Assembly: GCA_002763895.1 (NCBI GenBank)
Contig: NSLH01000001.1
Coordinates: 62,001 to 126,000 of the forward strand
Direction of reading: 5' to 3'
DNA: 64,000 bases
DNA from: [Chlorobium] sp. 445
GTDB taxonomy: Bacteria > Bacteroidota > Chlorobiia > Chlorobiales > Thermochlorobacteraceae
Positions within the stretch are counted from its first letter, which is position 1, and each line of letters begins with the position of its first letter. Below the pieces are notes generated by a model. The model had not been told where the DNA came from and did not search any database. It was given only the letters and a program-made list of their open reading frames with translations. Of the stretch, positions 20,050-28,573 are shown piece by piece. A program made the translations under genes and the position numbers.

Positions 20050-20295
20050 ATGTCGTCGTGTTCCGTGCAAGCGTTGGGTCAAGCTGCAGAGTCGCAGTTT
20101 GAGCGTAGGTGTCCCACTTGTGGCTTTAAGGTGGTTAATCCATTCATTACAAAATGCCCACGCTGCGCAACAAAACTCTCACTTGCAGAGTTATGCAGAG
20201 GGTGCTTCCAAAACAGTGCATGTCATGGCGAAAGCCACGAGACAGACAAGAAAACGACTGTGGTGCCACTGACGCTGCCTGCAACAGACTTGTAA
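20050..20295 (+). CDS. small zinc-ribbon protein
   Basis: 81-residue protein with two CxxC pairs, CPTCGF and CPRCAT (residues 21-39), forming a zinc ribbon. A further CRGC and a later Cys lie around residues 49-58. No enzymatic motif. It may bind nucleic acid or protein, but function is unknown. It starts 17 bp after the dehydratase stop and its end overlaps the promoter of tRNA-Ser. Confidence 0.6.
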   Translation: MSSCSVQALGQAAESQFERRCPTCGFKVVNPFITKCPRCATKLSLAELCRGCFQNSACHGESHETDKKTTVVPLTLPATDL

Positions 20296-20319
20296 GCGCG
20301 AGATTTTAGTGTATATTTG
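20290..20319 (+). promoter_or_regulatory. promoter of tRNA-Ser (TTG-N19-TATATTTG)
   Basis: TTG at 20290-20292, a spacer of exactly 19 nt, then TATATTTG at 20312-20319: a full match to the Bacteroidota TTG / TAnnTTTG promoter. It overlaps the stop codon of the zinc-ribbon gene and lies 33 nt before the tRNA. Confidence 0.7.
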
Positions 20320-20334
20320 CAGTCCTAAGCAGTA

Positions 20335-20352
20335 AGCCCAGCGGGCTTTTTC
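20335..20352 (+). terminator. short hairpin with U-run just before tRNA-Ser
   Basis: AGCCC-AGC-GGGCT followed by TTTTT forms a small terminator-like hairpin. It sits between the promoter at 20290-20319 and the tRNA. It may terminate the upstream dehydratase/zinc-ribbon transcript, or be part of the pre-tRNA leader. Confidence 0.5.
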
Positions 20353-20434
20353 GGAGGAATCGCCTAATGGTATGGCAGCAGTCTTGAAAACTGCCGGGCG
20401 CAAGCCTGTGGGGGTTCGAGTCCCTCTTCCTCCG
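20353..20434 (+). tRNA. tRNA-Ser(TGA)
   Basis: Acceptor stem GGAGGAA pairs with TTCCTCC, with discriminator G. The anticodon arm GCAGT-CTTGAAA-ACTGC has anticodon TGA. There is a long class II variable arm, and a T-arm GGGGG-TTCGAGT-CCCTC. The 3' CCA is not encoded. Anticodon TGA plus the long variable arm identify serine. Confidence 0.95.
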
Positions 20435-20580
20435 CTACTCTTGCCAGTGTGCCTCTACCTACTGTGTAACTGCTCTTGCTGCAAAACCTTCAAAATTCGC
20501 TTGAAAATGCCGATTTTTATCCCCATCAATCCTGTGCTACTAAGTGCAAGGCACTTGTGAAAGAAAATCGTCATATACCG

Positions 20581-20841
20581 ATGCCTGCCAAAAGTCGTCC
20601 AGAAATGCCAGTGAAAACACTGACAGTGAAAGTCGTGCCGAATGCCAAGAAAGAAAGCGTAATTGAAGAGGCAGGACGGCTAAAAATCTATGTGCATGCG
20701 CCAGCCTTAGATGGCAAAGCAAATAAAGCGGTAATTGAAATCCTAGCGAAACATTTGGGCGTCAAAAAAAGCAAAGTGCGTATTGTGCGCGGTGAGACCT
20801 CGCGAGAAAAAGTCGTTGAGATTCTTTCTCTGGAGGATTAA
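20581..20841 (+). CDS. DUF167 (YggU) family protein
   Basis: 86-residue protein matching the DUF167 family: KVVPNAKKESVIEE, LKIYVHAPALDGKANKAVIE and VRIVRGETSREKVVEI are its conserved blocks. Function is unknown across the family. The frame is open upstream, but the ATG at 20581 gives the typical N terminus; the upstream part reads into the region just after the tRNA. It could be cotranscribed with tRNA-Ser. Confidence 0.85.
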   Translation: MPAKSRPEMPVKTLTVKVVPNAKKESVIEEAGRLKIYVHAPALDGKANKAVIEILAKHLGVKKSKVRIVRGETSREKVVEILSLED

Positions 20842-20867
20842 GAAAGGCAGAAGAAGTAGCAAAATGA

Positions 20868-20903
20868 ACACACCGTTGCGCGCATGTGTCAGCGCGCGTG
20901 TGT
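20868..20903 (+). repeat. GC-rich imperfect inverted repeat
   Basis: ACACAC-CGTT-GCGCGC, an 8-nt loop, then GCGCGC-GTGTGT: a strong hairpin with a four-base bulge between the DUF167 gene and the cyclase gene. No U-run follows, so a classical terminator is not supported. It may slow or end transcription. Confidence 0.4.
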
Positions 20904-20995
20904 GGTAACGGTAGCTAAGCGAAGCAGAAAGAGCAGAACAGGGTTGCTACTACCTTTACTATCTTTTGCCACGAAAGAACTAAGGAGACATTTCA

Positions 20996-23161
20996 ATGCA
21001 AGCCAGTCTGCAGCAAATGTTGAAGTCATTGCGCAAATCCAAGACGGCCTTGATTGCCGTGATTGCCACAGGAGGTTTTGTGCTTGCTACGCTGCTACAA
21101 CTGTCGGGTGCACTTGAAGTAGTGGAGTTAAAACTCTTGGATGTGCGATTTCTCAACAGCTATAACGCGCATCGAAAAGATAGCACTGTTGTCATTGTCG
21201 CCATTGACCAAAGTAGCCTAAGCTATTTCCAAAAACAAGGACAGAGTTGGCCTTGGCCAAGAGAGTTTTATGCTGTGCTGACACGCTACCTTACACAGGC
21301 GGGTGCAAAAGTAATTGCCTTTGACATTGAATTTTCGCAACCTGATTTTGACCGCCTTAGTGTTGATGGGGTAGAATCAGACAGCGCGTTTGCAAAAGCT
21401 CTCAAAGAAAGCCAAAGAAGCGTGCTGGCAATATATCTCTCAGAAGGCGATAGCACATCAAGCGAACAGGGCGTGATGCCAAAACACTTTTTGCCAACTA
21501 TCCACGCCCCTCATCTCTATGTTCCAACTTATCGACAGACAGAAGCCCCAATCCCTATGTTTCAAGACGCAGCTACAAGGCTCGGCGTCGTGAATTTTCA
21601 GAGTGACCAAGACGGTATTGCGCGCCGCGTCCCACTCCTATGCAAGCTCGGTGAGAGAGCCCTACCTTACTTTGGGCTAAGCTGTTTTCTTATCTCAAAA
21701 GGCATTGAAAACATAGATTCACTTCTGCAGGCTGTGCCCACTTCAAACGATGGTAATTTTTTGCTCTACTGGTATGGCAAAGGTGGATCACAAGGTGCGT
21801 TCAAATACTATCCTGCGGCGGCATTAATTACTTCTGCAATCCAACTCGAGCAGGGTGAGACGCCCGACATTTCGCCCAATGAATTTCAAGGCAAACATGT
21901 CATCATCGGCGCTTCAGCAGCAGGTCTGTTAGATTTCAAACCAACACCGTTCACCACGCTGGAGCCTTATCCCGGAATGGAAATTCACGCCACGATGCTG
22001 GCGAACTTGCTCAATGAAGACTTTCTGCGTGAACCACCACGCTGGGTCGATTACGTGATGGCGTTTTTGCTGGCTGTTATGGCAGGCACAAGTTTTTTCC
22101 GCTTGAATCGTGTAAGCCTTGGTGTGGCACTCATCAGTTTTTTGGTAATCCTCTATCTTGCAGGAGCGTATTTTGCTTTTGCGAGCTTGCGCTGGTGGAT
22201 ACCTGTAGCATTTCCTCTGACAGTGCTACTGATAACATTTGCTTTGGCAGCCGTGGTCAGTTACGCCACAGAAGGCAGAGAAAAGCGCGAGTTGCGAAAA
22301 GTCTTCAACCGCTACCTTAGTCCACGCGTCATTGATAGCATTGTGGAAAACCCTGATGAAATTGAACTCGGTGGCAAGGAAGTTGAGGCCACCGTCTTTT
22401 TCTCTGACATCGAGGGCTTTACAAGCATTTCCGAAAAACTGACGCCAAAAGAATTAGTGATATTTCTCAATGAATACTTCACGCTAGCAAGCCGCATCAT
22501 TTTAGATCATGACGCCATGGTCGATAAATACATCGGCGATGCAATTATGGCGATTTTCGGTGCACCAATTCCGAAAGACATGCATGCAGCATCGGCATGT
22601 CTGACCGCACTTGAGATTCACCGTCAACTCAAAGCATTTTATGAAAAGAAAAGTGCAGAACTGCCGCACTTTCAAACTCGAATTGGACTCAACACCGGCA
22701 AAATGGTTATCGGCAACATCGGTTCAGATATGCATATGGATTACACCGTCATTGGCGATGCAGTCAATTTGGCTTCACGCTTAGAAGGCGTAAATAAGGA
22801 ATACGGTACAAACATCATCATCAGCGAAAGCACGTATCAGCAAGCCAAGGACTTTATTGAAGCGCGCGAGCTTGATTATCTGCGCGTCAAAGGGAAAGCG
22901 ATTCCGATTCGTATCTATGAAGTGCTTGCCGAAAAAGGAGGACTTTCCGCAATGGAGCGTGAAAAAGTAGAACGCTTTGCAGAAGCCCTTGCACTTTACC
23001 GCCGGCAAGATTGGGCCGGCGCAATCCGCCACTTCGAAGAAATTCTGAAACTCTCGCCCAACGATGGACCAACCAAAACGTATATTCGCCGCTGTCAGAT
23101 GCTCGCAGAAGAAGTACTTCCCGAAAATTGGGACGGGGTTTATGTGATGAAAACAAAATAG
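20996..23161 (+). CDS. CHASE2-domain class III adenylate/guanylate cyclase
   Basis: Membrane receptor making a cyclic nucleotide in response to an unknown extracytoplasmic signal. Order: N-terminal TM (about 17-37); a CHASE2 sensor (about 40-325; FDIEFSQPD, VNFQSDQDGIARRVPLL, PGMEIHATMLANLL); three TM helices (about 345-425); linker FNRYLSPRVIDSIV; and cyclase domain (about 460-630) with metal Asp in FFSDIEGFT and VDKYIGDAIMAIFG. A C-terminal helical segment (about 660-700) resembles a TPR. Substrate specificity is not settled by eye. Good Shine-Dalgarno AAGGAG 9 nt before the ATG. 721 residues. Confidence 0.9.
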   Translation: MQASLQQMLKSLRKSKTALIAVIATGGFVLATLLQLSGALEVVELKLLDVRFLNSYNAHRKDSTVVIVAIDQSSLSYFQKQGQSWPWPREFYAVLTRYLTQAGAKVIAFDIEFSQPDFDRLSVDGVESDSAFAKALKESQRSVLAIYLSEGDSTSSEQGVMPKHFLPTIHAPHLYVPTYRQTEAPIPMFQDAATRLGVVNFQSDQDGIARRVPLLCKLGERALPYFGLSCFLISKGIENIDSLLQAVPTSNDGNFLLYWYGKGGSQGAFKYYPAAALITSAIQLEQGETPDISPNEFQGKHVIIGASAAGLLDFKPTPFTTLEPYPGMEIHATMLANLLNEDFLREPPRWVDYVMAFLLAVMAGTSFFRLNRVSLGVALISFLVILYLAGAYFAFASLRWWIPVAFPLTVLLITFALAAVVSYATEGREKRELRKVFNRYLSPRVIDSIVENPDEIELGGKEVEATVFFSDIEGFTSISEKLTPKELVIFLNEYFTLASRIILDHDAMVDKYIGDAIMAIFGAPIPKDMHAASACLTALEIHRQLKAFYEKKSAELPHFQTRIGLNTGKMVIGNIGSDMHMDYTVIGDAVNLASRLEGVNKEYGTNIIISESTYQQAKDFIEARELDYLRVKGKAIPIRIYEVLAEKGGLSAMEREKVERFAEALALYRRQDWAGAIRHFEEILKLSPNDGPTKTYIRRCQMLAEEVLPENWDGVYVMKTK

Positions 23162-23322
23162 CTGATACCTTGCCAAAAAGCACCTTTTGAGCAAAACAGT
23201 CGAGCAGATAAACTTGCAAACGCCCACGCTTGTATCGGCAAAAAGAAACATCATGCGCAAGACCGCAAGCCGTGCATTACAAATCAGCGTATTATTAAGG
23301 TAATAACGATTAGACCTGAAAT

Positions 23323-25485
23323 ATGAGCCTTACGATGACAGCAATCATGCACAGCACTAACTTTTTTCAAACTGACATCAAGTTTCTCAAAGGCGTTGGA
23401 CCACAGCGTGCCGATGCGCTCTACCGCGCCGGTGTGCGCACGTTTGAGGATTTTCTCAATTTTTTCCCACGCCGCCATCTTGATAGGACACTTATCAAAA
23501 GCATTGCAGCGCTGCGTGAAGGCGAAATTGCAACGGTTGTGGGTGAAATCAAATCTGTGCGCCTTGAAGGTACAAGTTGGAAAAACCGGCGACTCGTGGT
23601 ACAGCTCTTCGACAGAACAGGGCAACTGGAGTTGACCTGGTTTCAAGGAGCACAGTATCTGCTAAAAGTCTTCAAAGCAGGCGAAGTGCTTGCAGTATCG
23701 GGCAAGGTGGGTTTCTTCGGCATGCGTGCGCAAATGCTGCACCCCGATTTTGATAAACTCTCTGCGCCTGAATCTACAGACCCCGAAGCCAATGACGAGC
23801 AAAGCGATTACGAGCGTTTCAACACAGGCAAAATCATTTCGCTCTACCCTGCAACCGAAGCGATGAAAAAAGTGGGACTGAGCACACGAACCCTGCGCCG
23901 CTTGATGCGCGAGTTGCTGCACAAAGCCAAGCCGTACATCGTGGAAAATTTGCCGCTATCAATACGCTCACAATATGGCTTGATGCCACTGCAAGAAGCC
24001 TACGAGCAAATTCATTTTCCCGACTCTCTTGAAGCGTTAGAGCGCGCCAAGTTTCGTTTGAAGTGGACTGAACTTTTTTTCATGCAATTGCTCTTTGCGC
24101 TACGCAAAGAAGAAACTGCAAGCACAATTCATGCAACGCCATTTGAGAAAGTGGGCGACTACACCCATCGGCTCTATCACTCTCTACCTTACGAAATGAC
24201 CAATGCGCAAAAGCGTGTCATCAAAGAAATTCGTGCAGATATGCACAGTGGTAGTCAGATGAACCGCTTGGTGCAAGGTGATGTAGGCAGTGGCAAAACA
24301 CTGGTCGCAATGTTTGCCATGATGATAGCACTCGATAACGGTGCGCAGTGTGCGTTTATGGCACCGACAGAAATTTTGGCAACGCAGCATTATCTGACGC
24401 TTAAGTCCATGCTCTCAGCACTGGGCATCACAATTGAGTTGCTTGTAGGCAAACAGCGCAAAAAACTGCGCGAAGAGTTGCTTGAAGCGATTGCGACAGG
24501 CAAAACGCAAATCGTGGTGGGTACGCATGCTATCATTCAAGAAAAAGTGCAGTTTCATAATCTTGGCTTGGCAATCATTGATGAGCAACACCGTTTCGGA
24601 GTTTTGCAGCGCAAGGCATTGCAGGACAAAGCACTCAATCCACACATTCTTTTGATGACCGCCACACCCATTCCACGCACTCTTTCTATGACGCTCTACG
24701 GCGATTTAGATGTTTCCATCATTGATGAAATGCCCAAGCATCGTAAGCCGATTATCACGTATTTGCGCCATGAATCGGAGCGTGAGAAAGTCTATGAAGC
24801 GGTCAAAGAAGAAATCCGTAAAGGTCGACAAGCCTACATTGTCTATCCGCTGGTCGAAGAATCAGAGAAAGTTGATTTAGCGGCTGCGGTGGAAAGCTAT
24901 GAGCATTTGAAGAACGAAGTTTTTACCGAGTGCCGCGTAGGACTAATTCATGGGCGAATGTTTCCTTACGAAAAAGAGGAAGAGATGGAAATGTTCCGCG
25001 TGGGCAAAACACGTGTGCTGGTAGGCACAACAGTGATTGAAGTAGGCGTGGATGTGCCGAATGCCACGATTATGGTAATTGAACACGCTGAACGCTTTGG
25101 GCTTGCACAGTTGCATCAGTTGCGCGGACGTGTAGGCAGAGGAACGGAACAGTCGTATTGTTATCTGATTTACGGCAAAATGAGCGTTGATGCAAAGACG
25201 CGCCTTTACACCATGGAAGAAACCAACGATGGGTTCAAGATTGCCGAAGTCGATGCACAATTGCGTGGCACAGGTAACATTATGGGCACAGAGCAATCAG
25301 GCAATATCACGAATCTCAAAATTGCAAATCTGAGTGAAGACGGTGAAATTTTACAATCTGCTCGCGAAGCAGCGTTTGCTCTTGTTGCAAAGGACCCGCA
25401 CTTGCGCCAAGCTGAACATCAAGCTACGCGCGATTACTACATTCGGCACTTCCGTCATAAGTATGGGCTTTCGGATGTCGGATAA
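23323..25485 (+). CDS. recG: ATP-dependent DNA helicase RecG
   Basis: Branch-migration helicase that remodels stalled forks and Holliday junctions. An N-terminal wedge/OB domain (about 60-160, RRHLDRTLIKSIA) precedes the SF2 core. Walker A is QGDVGSGKT (about 318-326), motif II is DEQH (about 419), then MTATPIPRT and the TRG-region QLRGRVGRG. 720 residues is slightly longer than average. The family-typical LKGVGPQRAD lies near residue 25, so the annotated ATG is sensible. It converges on the HD-domain gene. Confidence 0.95.
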   Translation: MSLTMTAIMHSTNFFQTDIKFLKGVGPQRADALYRAGVRTFEDFLNFFPRRHLDRTLIKSIAALREGEIATVVGEIKSVRLEGTSWKNRRLVVQLFDRTGQLELTWFQGAQYLLKVFKAGEVLAVSGKVGFFGMRAQMLHPDFDKLSAPESTDPEANDEQSDYERFNTGKIISLYPATEAMKKVGLSTRTLRRLMRELLHKAKPYIVENLPLSIRSQYGLMPLQEAYEQIHFPDSLEALERAKFRLKWTELFFMQLLFALRKEETASTIHATPFEKVGDYTHRLYHSLPYEMTNAQKRVIKEIRADMHSGSQMNRLVQGDVGSGKTLVAMFAMMIALDNGAQCAFMAPTEILATQHYLTLKSMLSALGITIELLVGKQRKKLREELLEAIATGKTQIVVGTHAIIQEKVQFHNLGLAIIDEQHRFGVLQRKALQDKALNPHILLMTATPIPRTLSMTLYGDLDVSIIDEMPKHRKPIITYLRHESEREKVYEAVKEEIRKGRQAYIVYPLVEESEKVDLAAAVESYEHLKNEVFTECRVGLIHGRMFPYEKEEEMEMFRVGKTRVLVGTTVIEVGVDVPNATIMVIEHAERFGLAQLHQLRGRVGRGTEQSYCYLIYGKMSVDAKTRLYTMEETNDGFKIAEVDAQLRGTGNIMGTEQSGNITNLKIANLSEDGEILQSAREAAFALVAKDPHLRQAEHQATRDYYIRHFRHKYGLSDVG

Positions 25486-25549
25486 AGTCGAAACAGGTCA
25501 GAGCGGTAAGCATAAGCTGAACGAGATGAGCGTGCAGTATTGAAAAAAG

Positions 25550-25993
25550 TCAAGCAGCAAAGTCTTGATAAGCTGCTTTAAGCACGGGTAAAATTTTGGC
25601 GTATTGCTCAATGCGTGCAAAGTCTCTGGGCGTGGGCTGCGCAATGCGTTCAAGTCGCATATTGTCTGTAATGTCCGCAATTTTGACGCGTAAAGCTAAG
25701 CGGTTCGACATCACACGTGCAAGATAACTTTCTGTGCTCTCACCAGCACGCTTGCTAATGGCGTCAATTGCAGCAAGAATATCATCGGGGAAGCCTTCGC
25801 GTTCAAGATCGGCAAGTGTCAGCGGAGTGTCTTCTATCGCATCGTGCAGCACCGCCACAATTTTCTCCGCTACGGTCTCCACTTGATTCATCACGCTGAT
25901 AGGGTGAGTGATATACGGCGCACCGGCTTTGTCAAGCTGGCCATCATGCATCTTGGTTGCAATCTCAATTGCTCTTTGCAGTAAATCTGTCAT
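25550..25993 (-). CDS. HD-domain phosphohydrolase, small alarmone hydrolase-like
   Basis: 147-residue single-domain protein resembling the N-terminal hydrolase domain of RelA/SpoT. It has an early KMHDGQLDKAGAPYITHP metal-site region and HDAIEDT (about residues 50-56). It ends with VKIADITDNMRLER. These are the (p)ppGpp hydrolase signatures (SAH/MESH1-like), and no synthetase or TGS/ACT domain follows. It may degrade (p)ppGpp or another nucleotide; substrate untested. Confidence 0.82.
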   Translation of the reverse strand: MTDLLQRAIEIATKMHDGQLDKAGAPYITHPISVMNQVETVAEKIVAVLHDAIEDTPLTLADLEREGFPDDILAAIDAISKRAGESTESYLARVMSNRLALRVKIADITDNMRLERIAQPTPRDFARIEQYAKILPVLKAAYQDFAA

Positions 25994-26133
25994 GGTGTCC
26001 TAAGCCCTGTCATGTTGTTCAAATCTTTAGTCAACTTTACGGAGCGTGCGCAAAATCAACAAATTCCCAGCAAATTCTTTGTATGTTTGTGTCGGATAGA
26101 AATCTATCCGCCTCAACTTAAACTTGACAAAGT

Positions 26134-26898
26134 ATGCCCAAAAAGATCGTTCTCTTTGCCGCTCTATTCTGCATCTTCAGTGTGTTTTACAGTTGCAGCA
26201 ACTCGTCAGGACCAAGTGTTACCCGTGCCAAAGTGATTGCCACGCATGCTTCTCCAAATGCACCTGCAGTGAATCTGGTCGTTGATAACGATGTGGTGGG
26301 CGGCAGCACCCCAACACGATTGACTTTCACGCAAAGCGTCAGAGTAGAAGTAGAACCGGGTACGCGCCGAGTACGCATTCGTCTCGATAACGTCAGTCCT
26401 CCTGTTGATCTCATTGACATTCCAAGCGTAACTTTCAGCGATGGCGGCAATTTTTCCTTCTTCGTGATTGACACACTGCGAGGAACAAGTAATCTCAAAA
26501 CGCTGCTCATCACTGATAATCTTGCGGCACCACCTTCTGGACAAGCCGGTGTGCGTTTTCTGCATCTTTCGCCAGATGCACCTGCTGTGGATATCGTAAC
26601 CTTCACAGGCACGCCCGGACTGCCGCAAAACGTGCAAGTGCTAAGCAACGGCGCAAATCGTACATTCAATACAAACGTTGCGGCGGCACAGTCGGCATTT
26701 GTCAATGTGCCTGCTAATACACAACTCGGCGTGAGACTTGCGGGCACAACAGGATCGCTGATTGGCGCATTCCCAATGCCGGGCGGTGGCAGTACAGTCG
26801 CCGCAGGACGTCTCTATACACTGTGCGTGATGGGATTAGCGCGCGCCGATGCACCGCAAGGACAAGGTCTGGTGCTGGTAACCATACCAAATAATTGA
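26134..26898 (+). CDS. DUF4397 lipoprotein
   Basis: Secreted lipoprotein (signal peptide with lipobox-like VFYSC) holding two DUF4397 repeats. Each starts with a HASPNAPAVNLVVD or HLSPDAPAVDIVTF block (about residues 37-50 and 145-160). Beta-sandwich proteins of this family are surface-exposed and of unknown function. A TATGTTTG element (26082-26089) lies 45 nt before the ATG without a matching TTG. Its end is followed by another lipoprotein gene. Confidence 0.85.
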   Translation: MPKKIVLFAALFCIFSVFYSCSNSSGPSVTRAKVIATHASPNAPAVNLVVDNDVVGGSTPTRLTFTQSVRVEVEPGTRRVRIRLDNVSPPVDLIDIPSVTFSDGGNFSFFVIDTLRGTSNLKTLLITDNLAAPPSGQAGVRFLHLSPDAPAVDIVTFTGTPGLPQNVQVLSNGANRTFNTNVAAAQSAFVNVPANTQLGVRLAGTTGSLIGAFPMPGGGSTVAAGRLYTLCVMGLARADAPQGQGLVLVTIPNN

Positions 26899-26969
26899 CA
26901 CGACTGAAAAAAGATGGAAGAGTTAGTGTGAGCAATTACCAAAGGGATACGACGATATACAGCCGAGAG

Positions 26970-27533
26970 ATGATGACAAAATATAGCGCCGACAAAGGGT
27001 TGCGCAGAACAGTGCAGGTCATACTTTCTGTGTGCACAATAGCCATGGCAGGTACGCTGGCAATGCTGTGCAGTTGCACTGTCAATCCGTTTGCGCCACG
27101 CTTGGAGCTGTCTGAACGCAGCGGGATAGGGCTGGGCGACCAAAGAACGATTGATGGCTTCTTTCGCAATTTTGAATTTGCTTACCTGACCAAAGATACG
27201 GCTTTATACAGCCAACTGCTAGCAGAGCGATTCACGTTTGTCTATCGTGATTTCGATAACGGCATAGATGTTACATGGCCTCGCGATGTAGAGCTGGTAA
27301 CGACACTGGGGCTATTTCGTAGCGCAGAAATTTTAGACCTACGCTGGAATACAATTGTCTTTCAAGATGGCGATGCTTTTCAGAAGCAGGTAGTAAGAAG
27401 TTTTCGTTTGCGTGTCGGATTTCGCATCAATGAAGTCGTGGAAATTACGGGCAATGCCAACTTTACACTGGCAAGAGATGACACAAGTGCAGTATGGAAA
27501 ATGAGTCGCTGGCGCGACGAATCAAATTTTTAG
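26970..27533 (+). CDS. hypothetical lipoprotein
   Basis: A signal peptide leads to a Cys-containing lipobox-like region (LAMLCSC), then a soluble domain of about 150 residues. The domain carries an early helix FFRNFEFAYLTKDTALYSQLLAERFTF, split here, and several strands ending KMSRWRD. The helix-then-sheet pattern recalls NTF2-like / SnoaL-type folds, but this is only a resemblance. The ATG at 26970 (or 26973) is preferred over the upstream TTG that would lack a signal peptide. The last bases overlap the convergent trpD stop. Function unknown. Confidence 0.6.
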   Translation: MMTKYSADKGLRRTVQVILSVCTIAMAGTLAMLCSCTVNPFAPRLELSERSGIGLGDQRTIDGFFRNFEFAYLTKDTALYSQLLAERFTFVYRDFDNGIDVTWPRDVELVTTLGLFRSAEILDLRWNTIVFQDGDAFQKQVVRSFRLRVGFRINEVVEITGNANFTLARDDTSAVWKMSRWRDESNF

Positions 27534-28573
27534 ACGGCAGCGGGCGCAATTTGACGATGCGCCTCAATGATGCCCTCTAAGGTGCGCTTGGCACGACCGC
27601 TTTCAAGTTCTGCACGAGCGCGCAAGATACCTTGTTCAAGCGAGCTTTCTACGCCGCTGACATAAATGGCAAAGCCACCAGCGTAGATTGCGGCATCACG
27701 CTTGGCTTCAGGGGCAACACCATCGAGAATCTGCCAAATCAGTTGTGCATTTTCCTCTACCGTGCCGCCGCGCAAATCGTCGAGGGAACGGCGTTTGATA
27801 CCAAAATCTTCTGGATAGACCGTGTAATTAGAAATCGTGCCATTTTTGAGTTCGGAGATAAATGTAGCCCCGCAGACACTGGGTTCATCTAAAGCAAGAC
27901 CTTCTTTGGTTTCTCCGTAGACGACAAGGCAATGCTCTGCGCCCTGTTGGCGCAAAACTTGTGCAAACATGCCCGTCAGTTCACGATCATAGACACCAAC
28001 GACTTGACGCAAGATACCAGCAGGATTGACCAGGGGACCAAGCATATTGAAAATGGTGCGCACGCCCAAATCACGGCGCACACTGGCAACACGCTTGACC
28101 GCTTTGTGATAGAGTGGCGCATAAAGAAATGCAAATCGGGTTTGATTGAAAATCTCAATCGTCTTTTCCTTGGGCAATTCAATGTGTAGACCGAGAACTT
28201 CCAACACGTCCGCACTGCCACATTTGCTGGAGACAGAGCGGTTGCCGTGTTTGGCAATTTTTGCGCCAGCACTGCAGGCAAGAATTGCAGCCATCGTGGA
28301 GATGTTAAATGTGCCTGCAGCATCGCCGCCAGTGCCACAGGTATCAATGGCTTGCGGGTCAAGAGAAATTTTGTCTACAAACTTCATGATCGCCTGCACC
28401 GCACCATAGATTTCTTCAATGGTTTCACCTTTCTGACGCAGCAGCACCAGCAGAGCGGCAATAACAGCGTCAGGTATGTCGCCTTGCATGACAGCACTAA
28501 CAACACTCTGCATATTAGCAGCAGAAAGTGAGGCACCAGACAAAAGCGCGATGATGGCTTCTCTCGGGGTCAT
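27530..28573 (-). CDS. trpD: anthranilate phosphoribosyltransferase
   Basis: Second step of tryptophan synthesis: transfers phosphoribose from PRPP to anthranilate. The PRPP-binding loop CGTGGDAAGTFNISTMAA (about residues 79-96), KHGNRSVSSKCGSADVLE and FNMLGPLVNPA are intact. 347 residues is standard. The start overlaps the upstream aminotransferase stop by 4 bp, implying an operon of the two. No other trp genes are in the window. Confidence 0.94.
   Translation of the reverse strand: MTPREAIIALLSGASLSAANMQSVVSAVMQGDIPDAVIAALLVLLRQKGETIEEIYGAVQAIMKFVDKISLDPQAIDTCGTGGDAAGTFNISTMAAILACSAGAKIAKHGNRSVSSKCGSADVLEVLGLHIELPKEKTIEIFNQTRFAFLYAPLYHKAVKRVASVRRDLGVRTIFNMLGPLVNPAGILRQVVGVYDRELTGMFAQVLRQQGAEHCLVVYGETKEGLALDEPSVCGATFISELKNGTISNYTVYPEDFGIKRRSLDDLRGGTVEENAQLIWQILDGVAPEAKRDAAIYAGGFAIYVSGVESSLEQGILRARAELESGRAKRTLEGIIEAHRQIAPAAV

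Noticed and set aside
26187-26747. Long antisense frame within the DUF4397 gene
   Set aside because: The coding strand shows a signal peptide and two domain repeats; the antisense frame has no family resemblance.
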